DNA from: Calycina herbarum
Lineage: Eukaryota; Ascomycota; Leotiomycetes; Helotiales; Pezizellaceae
NCBI GenBank assembly: GCA_001414485.1
Contig: LLEY01000055.1
Span: 186,001 to 250,000 of the forward strand
Direction: 5' to 3'
Length of the DNA: 64,000 nt
Shown: positions 1-12,901 of the stretch, piece by piece
Layout of the letters: every line of letters starts with the position of its first letter
Position numbering within the stretch: the stretch's first letter is position 1
The notes under the pieces: model-generated
What the model saw: only the letters and a program-made list of their open reading frames with translations
Told to the model about the DNA's origin: nothing
The model's database searches: none
Program-made: the position numbers and the translations under genes

Positions 1-1014
1 AGTAAGAATATATAGAATACTAGGTATATATTTATAGTTTATAGTAGTACTAATTTATAATTTAAAGATTCTCTAACTTACTTAATTCTAAATAGTCCTA
101 GTTTCTTATAGTTTAATTTATTACTAGGTCTCTTAGTATTAATATTTTTTTATATTAGATAAACTTTATCTCTCTCTTTTAACGTTAGCTCTTAACTACG
201 TTGTTTATTATAGTAGTATATATTTTATTCTACTATAAACTATAAATCTTCTACTAGTTCTTTATATAGCTCTTTAACTTTTAAGACCTGAATTCGAGTA
301 AGTTAGTTATTTATTATCGAAGTTAATAGTTCTTAATATACTACTAATTCGTATCTAAAGTTAGTATAAAATAGTATAACTAGTATTATTTCTATTATTA
401 AACTATTATAAGCGAATTATACTAGTAGTAGTAATTTAACCTAGTTATTCTACTAGTAGTTTATATAATAACGAAGGTATATCTTAACTACTTAGTTTAT
501 ACGTTTATTTCCTCTATTTATCTATAAATAGAAAACTATAAACAGCTTTCTTTTTACTTCTAATTATTCTATAAGAGCTACTTAAAACTTTAAGATAAAG
601 AGCTTATCTCTATCTAAGAGAATTTCTTTTAGTAGTTTATATCTTAAGACTACTTCTCTAAGAAATATAAAAGCTAATTCCTTAGCTATACTTAACTCTA
701 TATATAGTACTAGAATTATATACTTTATAAGTTGTTTTATAATAACTAGGATTAAGTTATACTTAACTCTTATTATTAGATCCTTAGATTTTAGTAGCTT
801 AATAATAAAATCCTAGAATATTAATTTCTAAGGTATTTATAGTACTAGAGTAGTATTTATCTAGCTATAAGATATATAATAAGAAGCCTTACTTCTAGTA
901 TAGATATTATACTCTGTTATTACTTTCTTAACTATTATTATAAGTCTATTAACCTTATACTATTATCTTATTCTCTAAAGAGTCCTTCGAATTCCTTAGT
1001 ATCTATAAGCTAGT

Positions 1015-1297
1015 TATAATAGAACTATTAGGAATTAATCGGAATAATCGGAATTAGAAATACCGAGTCTACGTACTAAATAGAATACGATACAGATGTT
1101 GTTTTAGGATTTAGAATAGCTAGATAGCTCTAGACTTACTATTGTCTAAACCTCTTATAAATAGCTGTCTCCTCTTTATTAGAAAAGACTAATTTAGTCT
1201 TTTCCTTCGTATTAGAGCCTAGTATTCAGATATGCTATTCTATCGAACGTACTTCTATATACCTTTTTTATAGTAGTATCTGTTTTATACTATTATA
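1015..1297 (+). repeat. 5' LTR of gag-only element
   Basis: A 283-bp direct repeat, nearly the same as 3523-3805. The two copies differ mainly at transition sites (C/T, G/A), as RIP would produce. Left flank is the CTAGT target duplication. Confidence 0.85.
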
Positions 1298-2239
1298 TTA
1301 AAAGACTAAATTCGACTCTGCCGAGGACGGCCTGTTATAATATCTTACTCGAGCGCGCCGGCGTACCTGCTTCGAATTCGATTCGGCCTAGATTCGGATT
1401 AGTATATTAATAACCTTAAATAGCTAGATAATCAGAGACTACCTAGATAGCTAGTAACACCGGGGTTTAGTATCTAAACAGTTAGCTAGTAAAATCGTAG
1501 GCGGTTCCTATGTTAATAGAAATAGACTATACTAAGTACTTCTAAGACTTCTAATAACTCTCTTTATATAGGGATTATTATATAAGATATAGATAGTCGA
1601 CGATATATAGTTACCTAGAAGGCTTCTGAATCTACCTCTTAACCTCTCTCTCTCTTTTCGAATCGACATACGATATATCGAATTCTAAAGCTCTGTTTAA
1701 GAGCGTTAAGTAACCTACTAGAGAAACTAGTAGGTCTCTATCCGAAAGGTCTACGAATCGCACTCGTACGTCTAAAAATAACAGGTCCTAGAAAGGAAAG
1801 AGCCCTGCTTGAAACTCTAAAGACAATCGAGACTTTTCTAATATAGACGAGATATAAAGCGTAGTATAAGGCTTAGAAGAAAAACTTTAAGATAATAACG
1901 ATCGGTTTATATAGTTAGAATCAATTATAAGCGAACTTAGGAATTAAATCAGAGACTCTTAACCTTAATAATCCTAATCTGAGAACGACTCTCCTTCTCT
2001 TCTAAGTTCTATACTAGACCTCTTTCGCTTAAGAGATCCTGTCTCTAATACCTTCCCTCGACGGTAGACTACTCTACCTGCTTCTAAAGACACCTCGAAT
2101 CCTCTCTAATCTAATAAAAGCAAGATTACAGAAAAGATTAAACTCTTAGATAATAGTATATTACCTATATACTAATAATAGAAGATATTAGTATACGATA
2201 GACTACTAGTAAATGTCGATTATTATAATATAAGCCTAA

Positions 2240-2725
2240 CTCGAAAGGCTCTTATATAGAGAACAACTACTAGACTCGCTAGGAACTACCTTAAGCCTAG
2301 ATATAAGTCTAAATCGATTTATATTACTTTCTACGATTATTAAGATATAATTAAACTTTTAGATTTATATTTCTTAACCAGATATAAGACAGAGAATATA
2401 TAGAACGCCTTCTAGGCCTTATAGATAGATAGAAAGAATCACGCTAGAGAAACGTTTACTAACTTCAGAGGTCGCTTTTCGAGTATAGCTATACTTAGAG
2501 AGATACTAGAGTTAGAACAGTTCTTCTATATATAGGAAAAGATTATATTATAGCTATGAAACTTAGCCGCTATACTTAAGAGAAGTTAGAACTATAACTT
2601 TGTTAAAATAGTAGTAGATCTTCTAGCTCTAGATAAGGAAAAACGCTGAAACGCTAAGTTATATATAGCTAATAAAACTAAGCTAGTTAGTATAACTACT
2701 TTAGTTAAAAAGACTACCTTTTAAT
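2240..2725 (+). pseudogene. Gag-like protein remnant of the gag-only element
   Basis: Reading the plus strand with stops ignored gives a recognisable retrotransposon gag-type segment: an aromatic-rich stretch (YITFYDY), then blocks resembling FRGRFSSIAIL, FFYI*EKI, NLAAILKRS*NYNF and DLLALDKEKR. The stops fall where Trp or Arg/Gln codons would be, consistent with RIP. No zinc knuckle or downstream protease could be read. Assignment as gag is by composition and the position between two LTRs; I cannot name the family from memory. Limits are approximate. Confidence 0.5.
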
Positions 2726-3522
2726 CCTTATCTAGTATAATACCGGACCTTCTACTACTCGAACGCGAATCCTTTTCTACTGTTTAAAAGGAAGATAAAA
2801 CCAAGTTCTTATAGAGTACTCTAAATTAGTAGGAAAACGAGGTATTAGATAACATAGTTTATATAACTATATCTAAACCTAGATTAACGTTATATCTGTA
2901 ACTGCCTCTTTATTATTCTAGATCTAAGATAGTAAGACTTAATTATCGGTAATAAATAGTTGAAATATTTTAAAATACTTCTTAACTCTACTAGGAATTA
3001 ACTTATTTAGCTAGCTGAAACTCTTCTAACTCTCTACTTCGGTAAGGAGTTCTTACTTTCTTTTACTTTCTAGCTAGATTCTAGAAGTCTAATTTGAATC
3101 GGATACGAATCAGTTACGAATCAAAGAAGTACACTATCTACTAGAACGAAAGATAAGAATAAGTAACCTCTTAGCTGAGTTATTACTGTCTTCTACGATA
3201 TCGACTTTCGAATTCCGACTTTTCCGTCTCTAACTCCTGTCTAAATCCTCTCTGATATATAGAGCAATCGAGGGATTAGACTATATACTCTTTTAGCGAA
3301 TACTTTACTTTAGTAGAAAACACCCGATATAAGTAATATCTACGAACAAGGCTAGCTACGACTTGTATTCTATCTTTCGCTAAACACCTCGCTTAATAAA
3401 CCGTATTCTATACGATAATCCTTCTACTATAAACGATAATACTACCGCCTGTAGACACCGCCTACCGATACCGCACCGATAATACGAAGCCTCGAGGACG
3501 AGTCTTTTTCAAGGAGAGAGAA

Positions 3523-3805
3523 TATAATAGAACTATTAGAAATTAATTAGAATAATCGGAATTAGAAATACCGAGTCTACGTGCCGAATAGGATACGATA
3601 CAGATGTTGTTTCAGGATTTAGAATAGCTAGATAGCTCCGGACTTACTATTATCCGAACCTCTTATAAATAGCTGCTTTCTCTCTATTAGAAAAGACTAA
3701 TTTAGTCTTTTCCTTCGTATTATAGCCTAGTATTCGAATATATTATTCTATCGAACGTACTTCTATATACCTCTTTTGTAGTAGTATCCGTTTCGTACTA
3801 TTATA
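3523..3805 (+). repeat. 3' LTR of gag-only element
   Basis: A 283-bp direct repeat of 1015-1297, preceded by a polypurine tract and followed by the CTAGT target duplication, after which C0 resumes. Confidence 0.85.
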
Positions 3806-3991
3806 CTAGTAATTCGTATTATTCTTTAATAAAAGTCTTACTATTAGTTTCTAGTATATAAGTTTTTTCTCTAGTAGTAGTAATTTTATAAATCGTTAAA
3901 GCTAAATCTCTATTTTCGAGTTCTTTTAAGATTATAATCTTTTTATATTCTTTATCTTCTTTATAGCCTAGTTATTAACTTAAAACGTTTA

Positions 3992-4491
3992 TATAACGAA
4001 ACTCAAACGAACTAAACAAAGATAACTAAGTCTCGAAGGTTAGTATATAGATAAGAAGTACAGATACGCCGGGTGTTTACTTAGAAGTAAACTCGTTACT
4101 TATATCAAAGATATTAAATAAGATAATAAGATTAATAACTAAAGTTAAGTACGAAGCTTCTATCTAATAGTAGACGTGCTAGTCTTATATAGAACCTTCG
4201 TTTCCTAAGTATATCGCTTATATCGCTTATATCGCTTATATCGCTTATATCGCTTATATCGCTCGCGTCGCTCGCGATTAAGACGATTAGAGTAATATAA
4301 GCGATTACGTTATATAATTATATATTACTTCTAATAGTATTATAATAGTAAGATCCTGAAATCCTTAAATACCTTTTATATTACTAATTTCCTTCTATAT
4401 TACCTTCCTTTCCTAGATAATATACCTTATTCTATTAGAGCGCTGTCTAGACTACTTACTACGTATTCGTGATTCGTAATACTATCCTCTT
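3992..4491 (-). repeat. 3' LTR of C1
   Basis: A 500-bp terminal repeat, matching the copies at 10971-13295 (interrupted), 20105-20569 and 43619-44065. It contains a tandem array of a 9-bp unit at 4211-4264 (six copies). Plus-strand ends read TATAACGAAAC...TTCGTAATA. Confidence 0.85.
4211..4264. repeat. 9-bp tandem repeat (ATATCGCTT) in LTR
   Basis: Six head-to-tail copies of ATATCGCTT or ATATCGCTC. The partner LTR of the same element carries only three copies (13052-13078), and other LTR copies carry one to three degenerate ones. Confidence 0.9.
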
Positions 4492-5199
4492 CTTAGACTA
4501 GAGTGTTCTTACACTTAAGTATACTCTAAGAAATATTATTAAAAGGCTAGCGGCCTCTCTTATTCCTATTATATTATTAATACCTCTTCTAAAAGACAAG
4601 CTTAAATAATATAGAACTCTTAACACTCTTTATATCGAACGTATAAGACGTGAAATAATTCCTTATACTTGTTATATAAATACGAAGACTAGTCGTCGAT
4701 ACGTCGGTATTCCTAGTAGTTCTAAGTGCTCTGAATATACTAGGAAGAGTAAATCCTATAATATCGAGGTATAAAACCGAACGCTCTTACTTTTCGAATA
4801 GGAACCTATTAATACCTATAAGCAGTAGTTATAGTAGAAGGAGGAGATAGCCTACAAAGTTTAGGAAGAAGCTATATAGAAGATCCTTTATCTACGAAAA
4901 CAACAACGCTTCCTTACTAAACAGGAGTAAGAAATGCTTTGTCGTAGTCTTATTAACCTATAAGAGCTTAATAAAGCTAAAGAGAAAGAAAGAGAGAAGA
5001 AGAAGAAGAAGAGAGAGACAGAGGTTACTTAGCTAGCAGTCTCTACTATCTCTAGTAGCTCTACTTTTAACGTTAAACTGTCTCTTAATTCAGTCTTTCT
5101 TAAGGCCTTTCCTTCTAACTACGAGATATAGATAACCCTAGGTTTCAGTAGTAGAACTTCTAAAGTTCCTCTAAGTAATAGTTAAGATTGCTTTTTAGT

Positions 5200-8100
5200 T
5201 CTTAAGTATTTTCTAAGTATAAGTAATTTAACTATTTAATTAAATACTTAACTTATCCTCTAATAAGTTTATAGTTAAGAATCCTCTTAACTTTATATTT
5301 AGTATTTAGGTTTACTAGTTAAATTTCTATAAATAGAGCTAGTAGAGCTCCTATTAGTACTAGTTTAAGTAGAGATATATAGAATACTAGATAGATATTT
5401 ATTATTTTTAGTAGTGTTAATTTATAATTTAAAGGTTCTTTAATATATTTAGTTTTAAATAGTCTAAATGTTTTATAATCTAGTTTATTACTTAGTCTTT
5501 TTATATTAATATTCTTTTATACTAAGTAGACTTTATCTCTCTCTTTTAGTATTAGCTTCTAACTACGTCGTTTATTATAGTAGTATACGTTTCTTTTAGC
5601 TACGAACTATAAATCCTTTATAAGTTTTTTATATAGACTTTTAATTTTTAAGATATAAATATAAGCAAGTTAGTTATTAATAGTTATAGATAGTAGTTTT
5701 TAATATATTAATAATTCGTACTTGAAATTAGCGTAGAATAGTATAATAAGTATTATTTCTATTATTAAACTATTATAAGTAAACTATACTAGAGGTAATA
5801 GTTCTACTTAATTATCTTACTAGTAGTTTATATAATAATAAAGGTATGTTTTAACTACTTAGTTTATACGTTCGTTTCCTCTATTTGTTTAAGAGTAGAA
5901 AGCTATAGAAAGCTTTCTCTTTATACTTAATCGTTTTATAAGAGCGATCTAAAATTTAGAAGTAAAGAGTTTATCTCTATTAGAGAGTATTTCTTCTAGT
6001 AGTCTATGTCTTAAGACTACTTCTCTAAGAAATACAAATACTAATTCCTTAGCTATACTTAATTCTATATATACTATTAGAATTATATACTTTATAAGTT
6101 ATTCTATAATAACTAGGATTAAGTTATACTTAACTTCTATTATTAGATCTTTAGATTTTAGTAATTTAATAATAAAATCTATAGATATTAATTTCTAAGG
6201 TATTTATAATATTAGAGTAGTGTTTATCTATCTATAAGAAGTATAGTAAGAAGCCTTATTCCTAGTATAGGTATTATATTCTACTATTACTTTCTTAACT
6301 ATTATAGATAACTAATTAATATAGTAGTATTATCTTATCTTTTAGAGAGTTTAATAAACCTCTTAATATCTATAAGCTAGTACTAAATAATATTTCTTAA
6401 TAAATTCTCTTATATATAACTTTAGAACCTATAACTTCTTATTTCTATATCTTTCTCTATTATTACACTTATTCGTAGTATAGTAAACGTCGGCGAAATC
6501 CCTTCTCTAAACTAGGTTAGATAGTATATCTTCCTATTTAGTTAACTCTAGCTAATCCTTTTTCTATATCTACTATATCTTTTCCCTCTATAGATTATTA
6601 TTTCTAGTAGTAGTAATTTTATAAATTATAGAGGCTAAGTCTCTATTCTTAAGAGTTTTTAGAATTATAATTTTCTTAAACTCCTTATTTCTCTTATATC
6701 TAAGTTTCTAGCTAAGAGTATTAGTATAAGCGTTTAATATTCCTTTTATATAATAAATAATAATATTAAACTCTTCTAATATCTCTACCTATCTAGCTAA
6801 CTATCTAGTCGTAAGTTCCTTAGTTATTATAAACGTTCTAAGGTTCTTATAGTTAAATAGAATCGTAACTTAGTATTTTACTAGCTATAAATAAATTCTC
6901 TAGTATTCTAAAGCTAATACTATAGTAAGTAATTCTTTGTCGAAGATACTATAGTTTTATTATACTAGATTAAATATTTTAGAATAATATATAATAAGTA
7001 TAAGTTTTCTTTTATTATTTAGTTATAAGTAAATCGTATCTACTACTATATCTAAAGCATCTATTTCGATTATACTAGGCTTATCTATATCGAAATTATA
7101 TAAAATAGGTTTTTCTATAAACCTTACTTAAATTTTCTAAAAAGCGTCTTTAGCTTATTTATTTTATATAAATTTAATAGCCTTTTTATTAGTACTAATA
7201 TTAGTTTAGTAATCTTTATATAGTTTTTAATAAACAGATAGCAAAAGTTTATAAATCTAAAGAAGAACTATATATCTTTTATATTCTTTTGTAATTTCTA
7301 GTTTAAGATGTCTTAGATCTTTACTAGATCTATTTCTATTTTTCCTAGGCTAAATACCTATCTTAGGAAAAGTGTCTAAGTTACTATAAACTCGTACTTT
7401 AATAGTTTTAACTAAGAGTTTACTTTTATAAGTTATTATAAAACTTCTTTAATATATCTCTTATATTCTCTTTCTTTTTCTAAGAAGATTAAGATATTAT
7501 CTAGATAATAGATTACTATTACTCTTAAAAGATCTCTTAAAATATTATTATTTTATTTCTAATATATAGCTAGTATATTATATAGTCTAAATAGTATAAC
7601 TATATATTTATAAAAGCCCGATAGTAAGGTAAATACTATCTTCTATTCGTCTCTAACTTTTATATATATAAGTCTATAAGTGTTTTATTAATCTAGTTTC
7701 GTAAATTATACTACTTTACTTAACTTATCTTATAAGTATTAGCTAGGTAGTAGTAGATAAGCGTTCTTAATTATAGTATAATTTACTTCTTAGTAATTAA
7801 TATATACTCTTCTCTCTAGGTTGTCTTTCTTCTTAATAATAAGTATATTTAAAGTAATTAGCAACTTAGATCTTCTAATATATCTCTTCTTAATACCTTC
7901 CTTTATATAACTTTCTATTCTTTAAAGGCTTTTCTAGTTATATAACTAAAGCTTCTACTTTGAGAAGTAATAACTCTCTTTTAATTTAATCTTATAATCC
8001 TATAAGTAATGTTCTAGTAAGGCTTATAAGTCTTCTAGGTTTTTAAACAAAGTTTTAAATTCTCTATACTATATAGGTATTTTATTATTAGCTGTCTTAC

Positions 8101-10930
8101 TAACTTATAGAGAACCTTAGGTAAGGTGTTCTAGCGTCTTAGAAGAGGTAGTACTAACTTCGTTCTAGCTTTAAAGTTATAAATACGAACCTATATATTT
8201 ATATTAGCTAAAGGTTATTATTCTAGCCTTCTAGTTAATCTCTAGATTATATTTCTAAATCTATAGTATACTAAGTATTACTTTCTTACTTCCTATTTTA
8301 ATAATATTAAATTATATATCTAAATAGTATCCTTTAATATTAATTCTTACTAAAATAGTTTACTAATTAATAATCCTATTCTAGTATATAATATCTATTC
8401 TATTAACTACTCCTAGTTAATATAGTCTTATTTCTTTAATTAGAACGTTTAGCTTTTCTTAAGCTATTAGAGAAATAAAGTTACTTATTACTCCTAAGTC
8501 TATTATAACTCGTAACTTCTTTCCTTATATTTCTATAGTTATTACTAACTGTCTTTCTTCTAAAGTAGCGTTTAACTTTACTTTAATATATAGGACTTTG
8601 AAAGATTAATTTTCTTAATTATAATTCCTTCTCTTCTTATTCTTATACTATAGAAAGAACCTTACTCTTTCCTTATTAGTATATACTACCTTATATACTA
8701 ATCTATATTCTAGGATTCTTATTATTTTAGAGATTCCTTCTATAAATCGTTTTAGTAATTGTCTATAGTTATATTAGATCTATTTATAACTAGTTTTTAT
8801 AATAGCTTCTATAGACTATAGTTCTCCTATATATAGATAATCTAAAGTAGCTTTACGTATACTTATTTCTAGCTTTATATATTAAACCCTAAATATATAG
8901 TCTCTTAAATCTTTCTTCTTAACTACTCGAATCTAAGACTAGAGGAAGAATACTACTCCTTCTTTATCTAATAATACTACTTTATATATCTAATAATATT
9001 CTACTATTCTAGTAGGTTCTAGTAAAATTCCTTTAAACTGTTTTTATAATAACTAATCTAAGGTTAGACTTAGTTTGTATTAAATCTATTATACTATTAT
9101 TTCTTAAACTATTTCTATAAACTATAGTTCTTCTATTAATAGATAGTAAAATTCCTCCGGTTCCGTTTTAGCTTATCTAGTTATATTAAGCTCTCTTCAC
9201 TTCTAGAATAGTATACTAAATAGCTACTATAAGCTGTATTTTCTAAATACTAGCCTATTATTTCTAATTAATACGACTATAATATATCGTTTAAATTCTT
9301 CTAATATAACGTTTTTAGATATTATTCTATAAAAAGAGGTTTTAATTCGTTCTTTGAATTCTATTAGAACTTACTACGTCTATATACTAGTCTCTTCTAA
9401 AATATCGTATATCTTCTATATATCCTCTACCTTAGGATAAGTAGGTTTCTTAACTTACTATTAGCTATGCTTAGGTTCTTTTTCCTTAATAGTTTCTTAC
9501 CTAGTAATTAAGCTAACTAAAGTTATTATTTTAGAGTTATTTCTTATAATAGTATATATTATTAAGATAGTTAGGTTAACTTCTTATATAATATAAGAAC
9601 TCTAGAAGTCTAGTTTCTAATTATTAATATATATCTATCGATTTCCTTATTCGAATATTCTAAGAAAGGCCTAAGTTTCTTTAACTTTAGAGTTCTTATT
9701 TCTAATCTCTCTTTTTAAACTAGAAGACAAGTCTGATATTTCTAAAGAACTAGTTAATAGTAGTAATTCGTATTCTACTTAAAGATGTTACTTAGATTTC
9801 TTTACTAATTATATATTATAATTTTCTTTAAGAAGTAGATTTCTATTATTATTAGTATCTTAGATAATACTAAATTCTTTACTATCTTTAATCTAGGTTT
9901 TATATCCTCGTACTTTAAGTTCCTTATCTATAAGTTTAATATAATTAGTTAAAGCTACTTATTATTAAATAGTAGTATTAATTTATTTCTTTTTCTTAGA
10001 GTCTTTCTTCTTACTATACTTATTTGCTCTATAACTAGGAAGACTATAGTTATAATATAAGTTCTACTTATATTAACGATTTCGCTCTTCTTAGGAAAGT
10101 CCTTCTTTCTTTAGAAAGGTTTTCTTCTATATAGTATTCGCCTTCTTACTATACTTAGCGTAGAAGTATTTCTACTTTTCTAACTCTTTACTCTTTTCTC
10201 TATATCTAGAGTTACTCTTTCTAAATTTATATAAGCAGTTATCTAACTAGACAACTTCCTTAATTATACTAATAATAGTTAAGAATTATATATTCTATTT
10301 AGCTATTTCCTTATAGATATATACCTTTAATTCTCTATAAAAGAGTTCTATAAGAGTAATAGTATTCTATTCTAACTTCGTTCTATAACGTTAAAATTTA
10401 TTAGTATAATCTATTACTAATCTAGTCTAGTATAATTCTAAAAGCTTATTTATAGCTGTTTAGATTATATTAAAGTTTCTAAAAACTTTTCTAATAGTTG
10501 TTTTAAATCCTTTCTAAGATTTAAATATAATCTTAGTTAATTCTATCTTTCTATCTTTATTCTTATTCTTAAAGAAGTTCTTTAAATATAGCTAAGCTTA
10601 TTCTAACGCTAATCTTCTAAGGTAGGAGATAGTAAAGATAGTTCGTAAATTATAATTGCCTTTGAATTTATTAGAATTAAAGTTAAAGTAGATATCTATT
10701 TAGAGAAGAAATAAGTCGAGTTTCTTTCGCTTTCTATAATACGTGTCTAGTATCTTAACTTTAATAGACTTAAGTACTTCGACTTTATAGAGCTCGAGAG
10801 CGTCTAGTATACTAATATTATCGTCGTTTCTAGTTAATTATATACCGGCAGATGTTCTTCTAGTAGTACTTCTAGATATTCCTACGACGTTAACTCGACT
10901 AGTATTTAGGCTAGCTATAGCAGGGGTTGC
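5200..10930 (-). pseudogene. C1 gag-pol remnant (no open frame)
   Basis: Interior coding region of C1, read on the minus strand: gag (about 10.9 to 8.7 kb), protease, RT with YLDN near 7.5 kb, RNase H, integrase and chromodomain (about 5.2-5.3 kb). Order and motifs are taken by alignment to C6, where they read on the plus strand. Nearly all Trp and many Gln codons are stops. It produces no protein; its value is as a consensus source for the family. Confidence 0.7.
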
Positions 10931-10948
10931 TAGAGCTATAGCGACTAA

Positions 10949-10959
10949 ACTTCTAAGTA
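10949..10959 (-). promoter_or_regulatory. Primer-binding region of C1 (self-priming type, putative)
   Basis: Just inside the 5' LTR (which starts at 10971), the minus strand reads TACTTAGAAGT. This is perfectly complementary to ACTTCTAAGTA inside the family's own LTR. Tf1/sushi-type elements are known to prime reverse transcription with the 5' end of their own transcript; use of that mechanism here is inference. Confidence 0.5.
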
Positions 10960-11041
10960 GGTACTTAAATTATAACGAAACTTAAATAAACTAAATAAAG
11001 ATAACTAAGTCTCGAAGGTTAGTATATAGGTAAGAAGTATA

Positions 11042-12901
11042 ACGTGTTTTATCACTTAGCGAGCCACATTACTTAGCGAGCCATTTTTCCCTACTACTAA
11101 CCATCTAACTATAAGACGCGATTCTTCATATTAAAATAACTTAAACACAAACAATTAAAGCTCGAATTACTCTTGCGATCGAAGCAAAGCAAACGAACCC
11201 GTGTTTAAGCCAACGTAAGCTAGCAAAGCAGTTTAACATCCCTTGATTAACATTATAGTATAGAATAGCTGGTCGTACCTCGTAGACAGACACCTAGCAT
11301 AGGCAGCCGAATCTGACTCTAGTAGAAAAGGAGGTGATTATTTAATATATTCTTAACTAAGATGTTAGAGGGTTTTCGCCCTAGAGAGCGGATATATAAG
11401 ATATAGCTGACCTTCTAATAGACAAGCGTGGCGTGTAACGTGTTAGGAAGTGCTAGACCTCTCGCTTTATTCAACGACGACTAGAGCTTTCTACACGTCT
11501 TTCTCGCGCCTACAACTACTAGAGAGCCCTCTTAGAAGATCCGGACATATTAAGCACATAGTTTCAATTAGTTATAAACATGTGTATAAAGTATAGGATC
11601 TAAGACTCCGATTTCTATAACTTCGACGAGACCGGCTTTATAATAGACATAATCGGCGGAAAGACGGTCGTTATACGCTCTAATCAACAGTCTAATCTAA
11701 AGCTTATTTAGCCTAGCAATCGGGAATAGGCTACAGCGATTTGTACGGTTGTAGTAGACGGCTATATAGTGCCCCCTTTTCTATACGTTTAAGGTTGATT
11801 TCACCTTACGCCTTAGTACTAGAACAGCAACATACTAGTAGATTAGGTTATTAAAACGACTTAAAACAGTTAGACTAATAATAATATAGGTTTAGAATAG
11901 CTTAAACACTTTAATTAAGCAACTTAGGCGCGTCGAGTTAGCCGTTATCAGATGCTTATATTAGACAGTTATAAGAGCTACGTCAATACTGAGTTCAACG
12001 AATACTATAAGGAAAACGATATAATACTACTATGCCTACCTCCTTATTCTTCGCACTTAACTCAGCCTCTTAACGTCGGCTTATTTGGCTCGTTAAAACA
12101 GGCATACGATAACCAGATATCACGTCTAGTCCGGCTTTAAATCACATATATTACCAAGGACGAGTTCTTTCCTACGTTTAAAGCAGCCTTTACTATAGTT
12201 TTTATAGAAAAAAACGTTAAAGGTAGCTTCCGAGGGTCTAGCCTAGTACCTTAGAACCTATAAGCAGTAATATCAAAGCTAGATATTCGTTTACAGACGC
12301 CTTCTCTCTATAGAACACCTCCTAGTTTACCCCGACCTTAGGTCTCCTAGACGCTAAAGAATGTAATTAAAGCTATTTCCTAGTCTACTCTAATTAAAGA
12401 TCGGGTAGCTAAGTACTAGGGAAGCTCGCCAACTCCGATCATTGCTGCTATCGACTAGCTAGCAAAGGCTATAGTCGCGATTAACTATAAGTTAACGCTT
12501 ATAACTGATAGAATTAAGACGCTTAAAGAGGCAAATAAAGTCCTTTCAAAGCGGCGACGCGTGAAAAGAACTCGTTTACAGGATTCTAGACTTCTTACTA
12601 GATTGTAGGCAGGGCAGCTTTTAAAGGATAAAGGCTTAGTTAAAGAAAAAAGACGCGACGAAGATGTTAGCAAGGGTTTGTCGAAGCGGCGCTATACGAC
12701 TGGTCGGGTCTGTAGTATCTGCTGTAAACCTGGCTATAATATAAGAACCTGCTTAGAGGCTGTAGATGTATCTAGTTTATTAGACTCCGATTTGAATTAA
12801 CTGTTTTAAGCTTGATTTAGTAGTGTTGTAGGGTTTAGTAGTTAGGAGGTCTAGAAAAGTGGCTTGCTAAGTAATGTAGCTCGCCAAGTGATAAAACACG
12901 T
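11042..12901 (+). mobile_element. Pogo/Fot1-type DNA transposon A (TA target)
   Basis: A 1,860-bp element flanked by TA (11040-11041, 12902-12903). Its terminal inverted repeats start ACGTGTTTT and then carry two 17-bp direct repeats (ATCACTTGGCGAGCCAC type) before a pyrimidine stretch. The interior encodes a Tc1/mariner-superfamily transposase remnant. It is inserted in the 5' LTR of C1, and uninterrupted LTRs elsewhere in the window confirm the empty site. CpA/TpG content is clearly higher than in the surrounding LTR, so it is less RIP-damaged and probably younger. Confidence 0.88.
11130..12800 (+). pseudogene. Transposase of element A, broken (pogo-type DDE)
   Basis: A DDE transposase of the pogo/Fot1 kind, which would bind the element's ends and cut and paste it. 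In order on the plus strand: a psq/CENP-B-like helix-turn-helix start near 11150 (ARITLAIEAK), the first catalytic Asp in NFDETGF near 11620, the second in LILDSYKSY within an open stretch at 11952-12140, and the third region PPYSSHLTQPLNVG. In that region Asp is expected before VG, and the Asn seen is a G-to-A change. A C-terminal Cys-rich segment (CSICCKPGYNIRTC) near 12715-12755 resembles a zinc knuckle. Stops at former Trp codons (as after GNRE) and a catalytic-site change make it inactive. Confidence 0.8.

Larger units (their letters stand above)
1015..3805 (+). mobile_element. Gag-only LTR retrotransposon (non-autonomous), TSD CTAGT
   Basis: Two direct repeats of 283 bp (1015-1297 and 3523-3805) bound a 2.2-kb interior. 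The five bases CTAGT occur just outside both ends (1010-1014, 3806-3810), the mark of integrase-mediated insertion. Termini read TATA...TATA, as expected for TG...CA after RIP. A purine-rich tract (AAGGAGAGAGAA) lies directly before the right LTR and fixes the plus orientation. The interior carries a gag-like frame but I see no protease, RT or integrase motif, so movement would have needed proteins from a related autonomous element (inference). It is inserted in the integrase/RNase H region of C0. A second, truncated copy ends at 46697. Confidence 0.8.
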
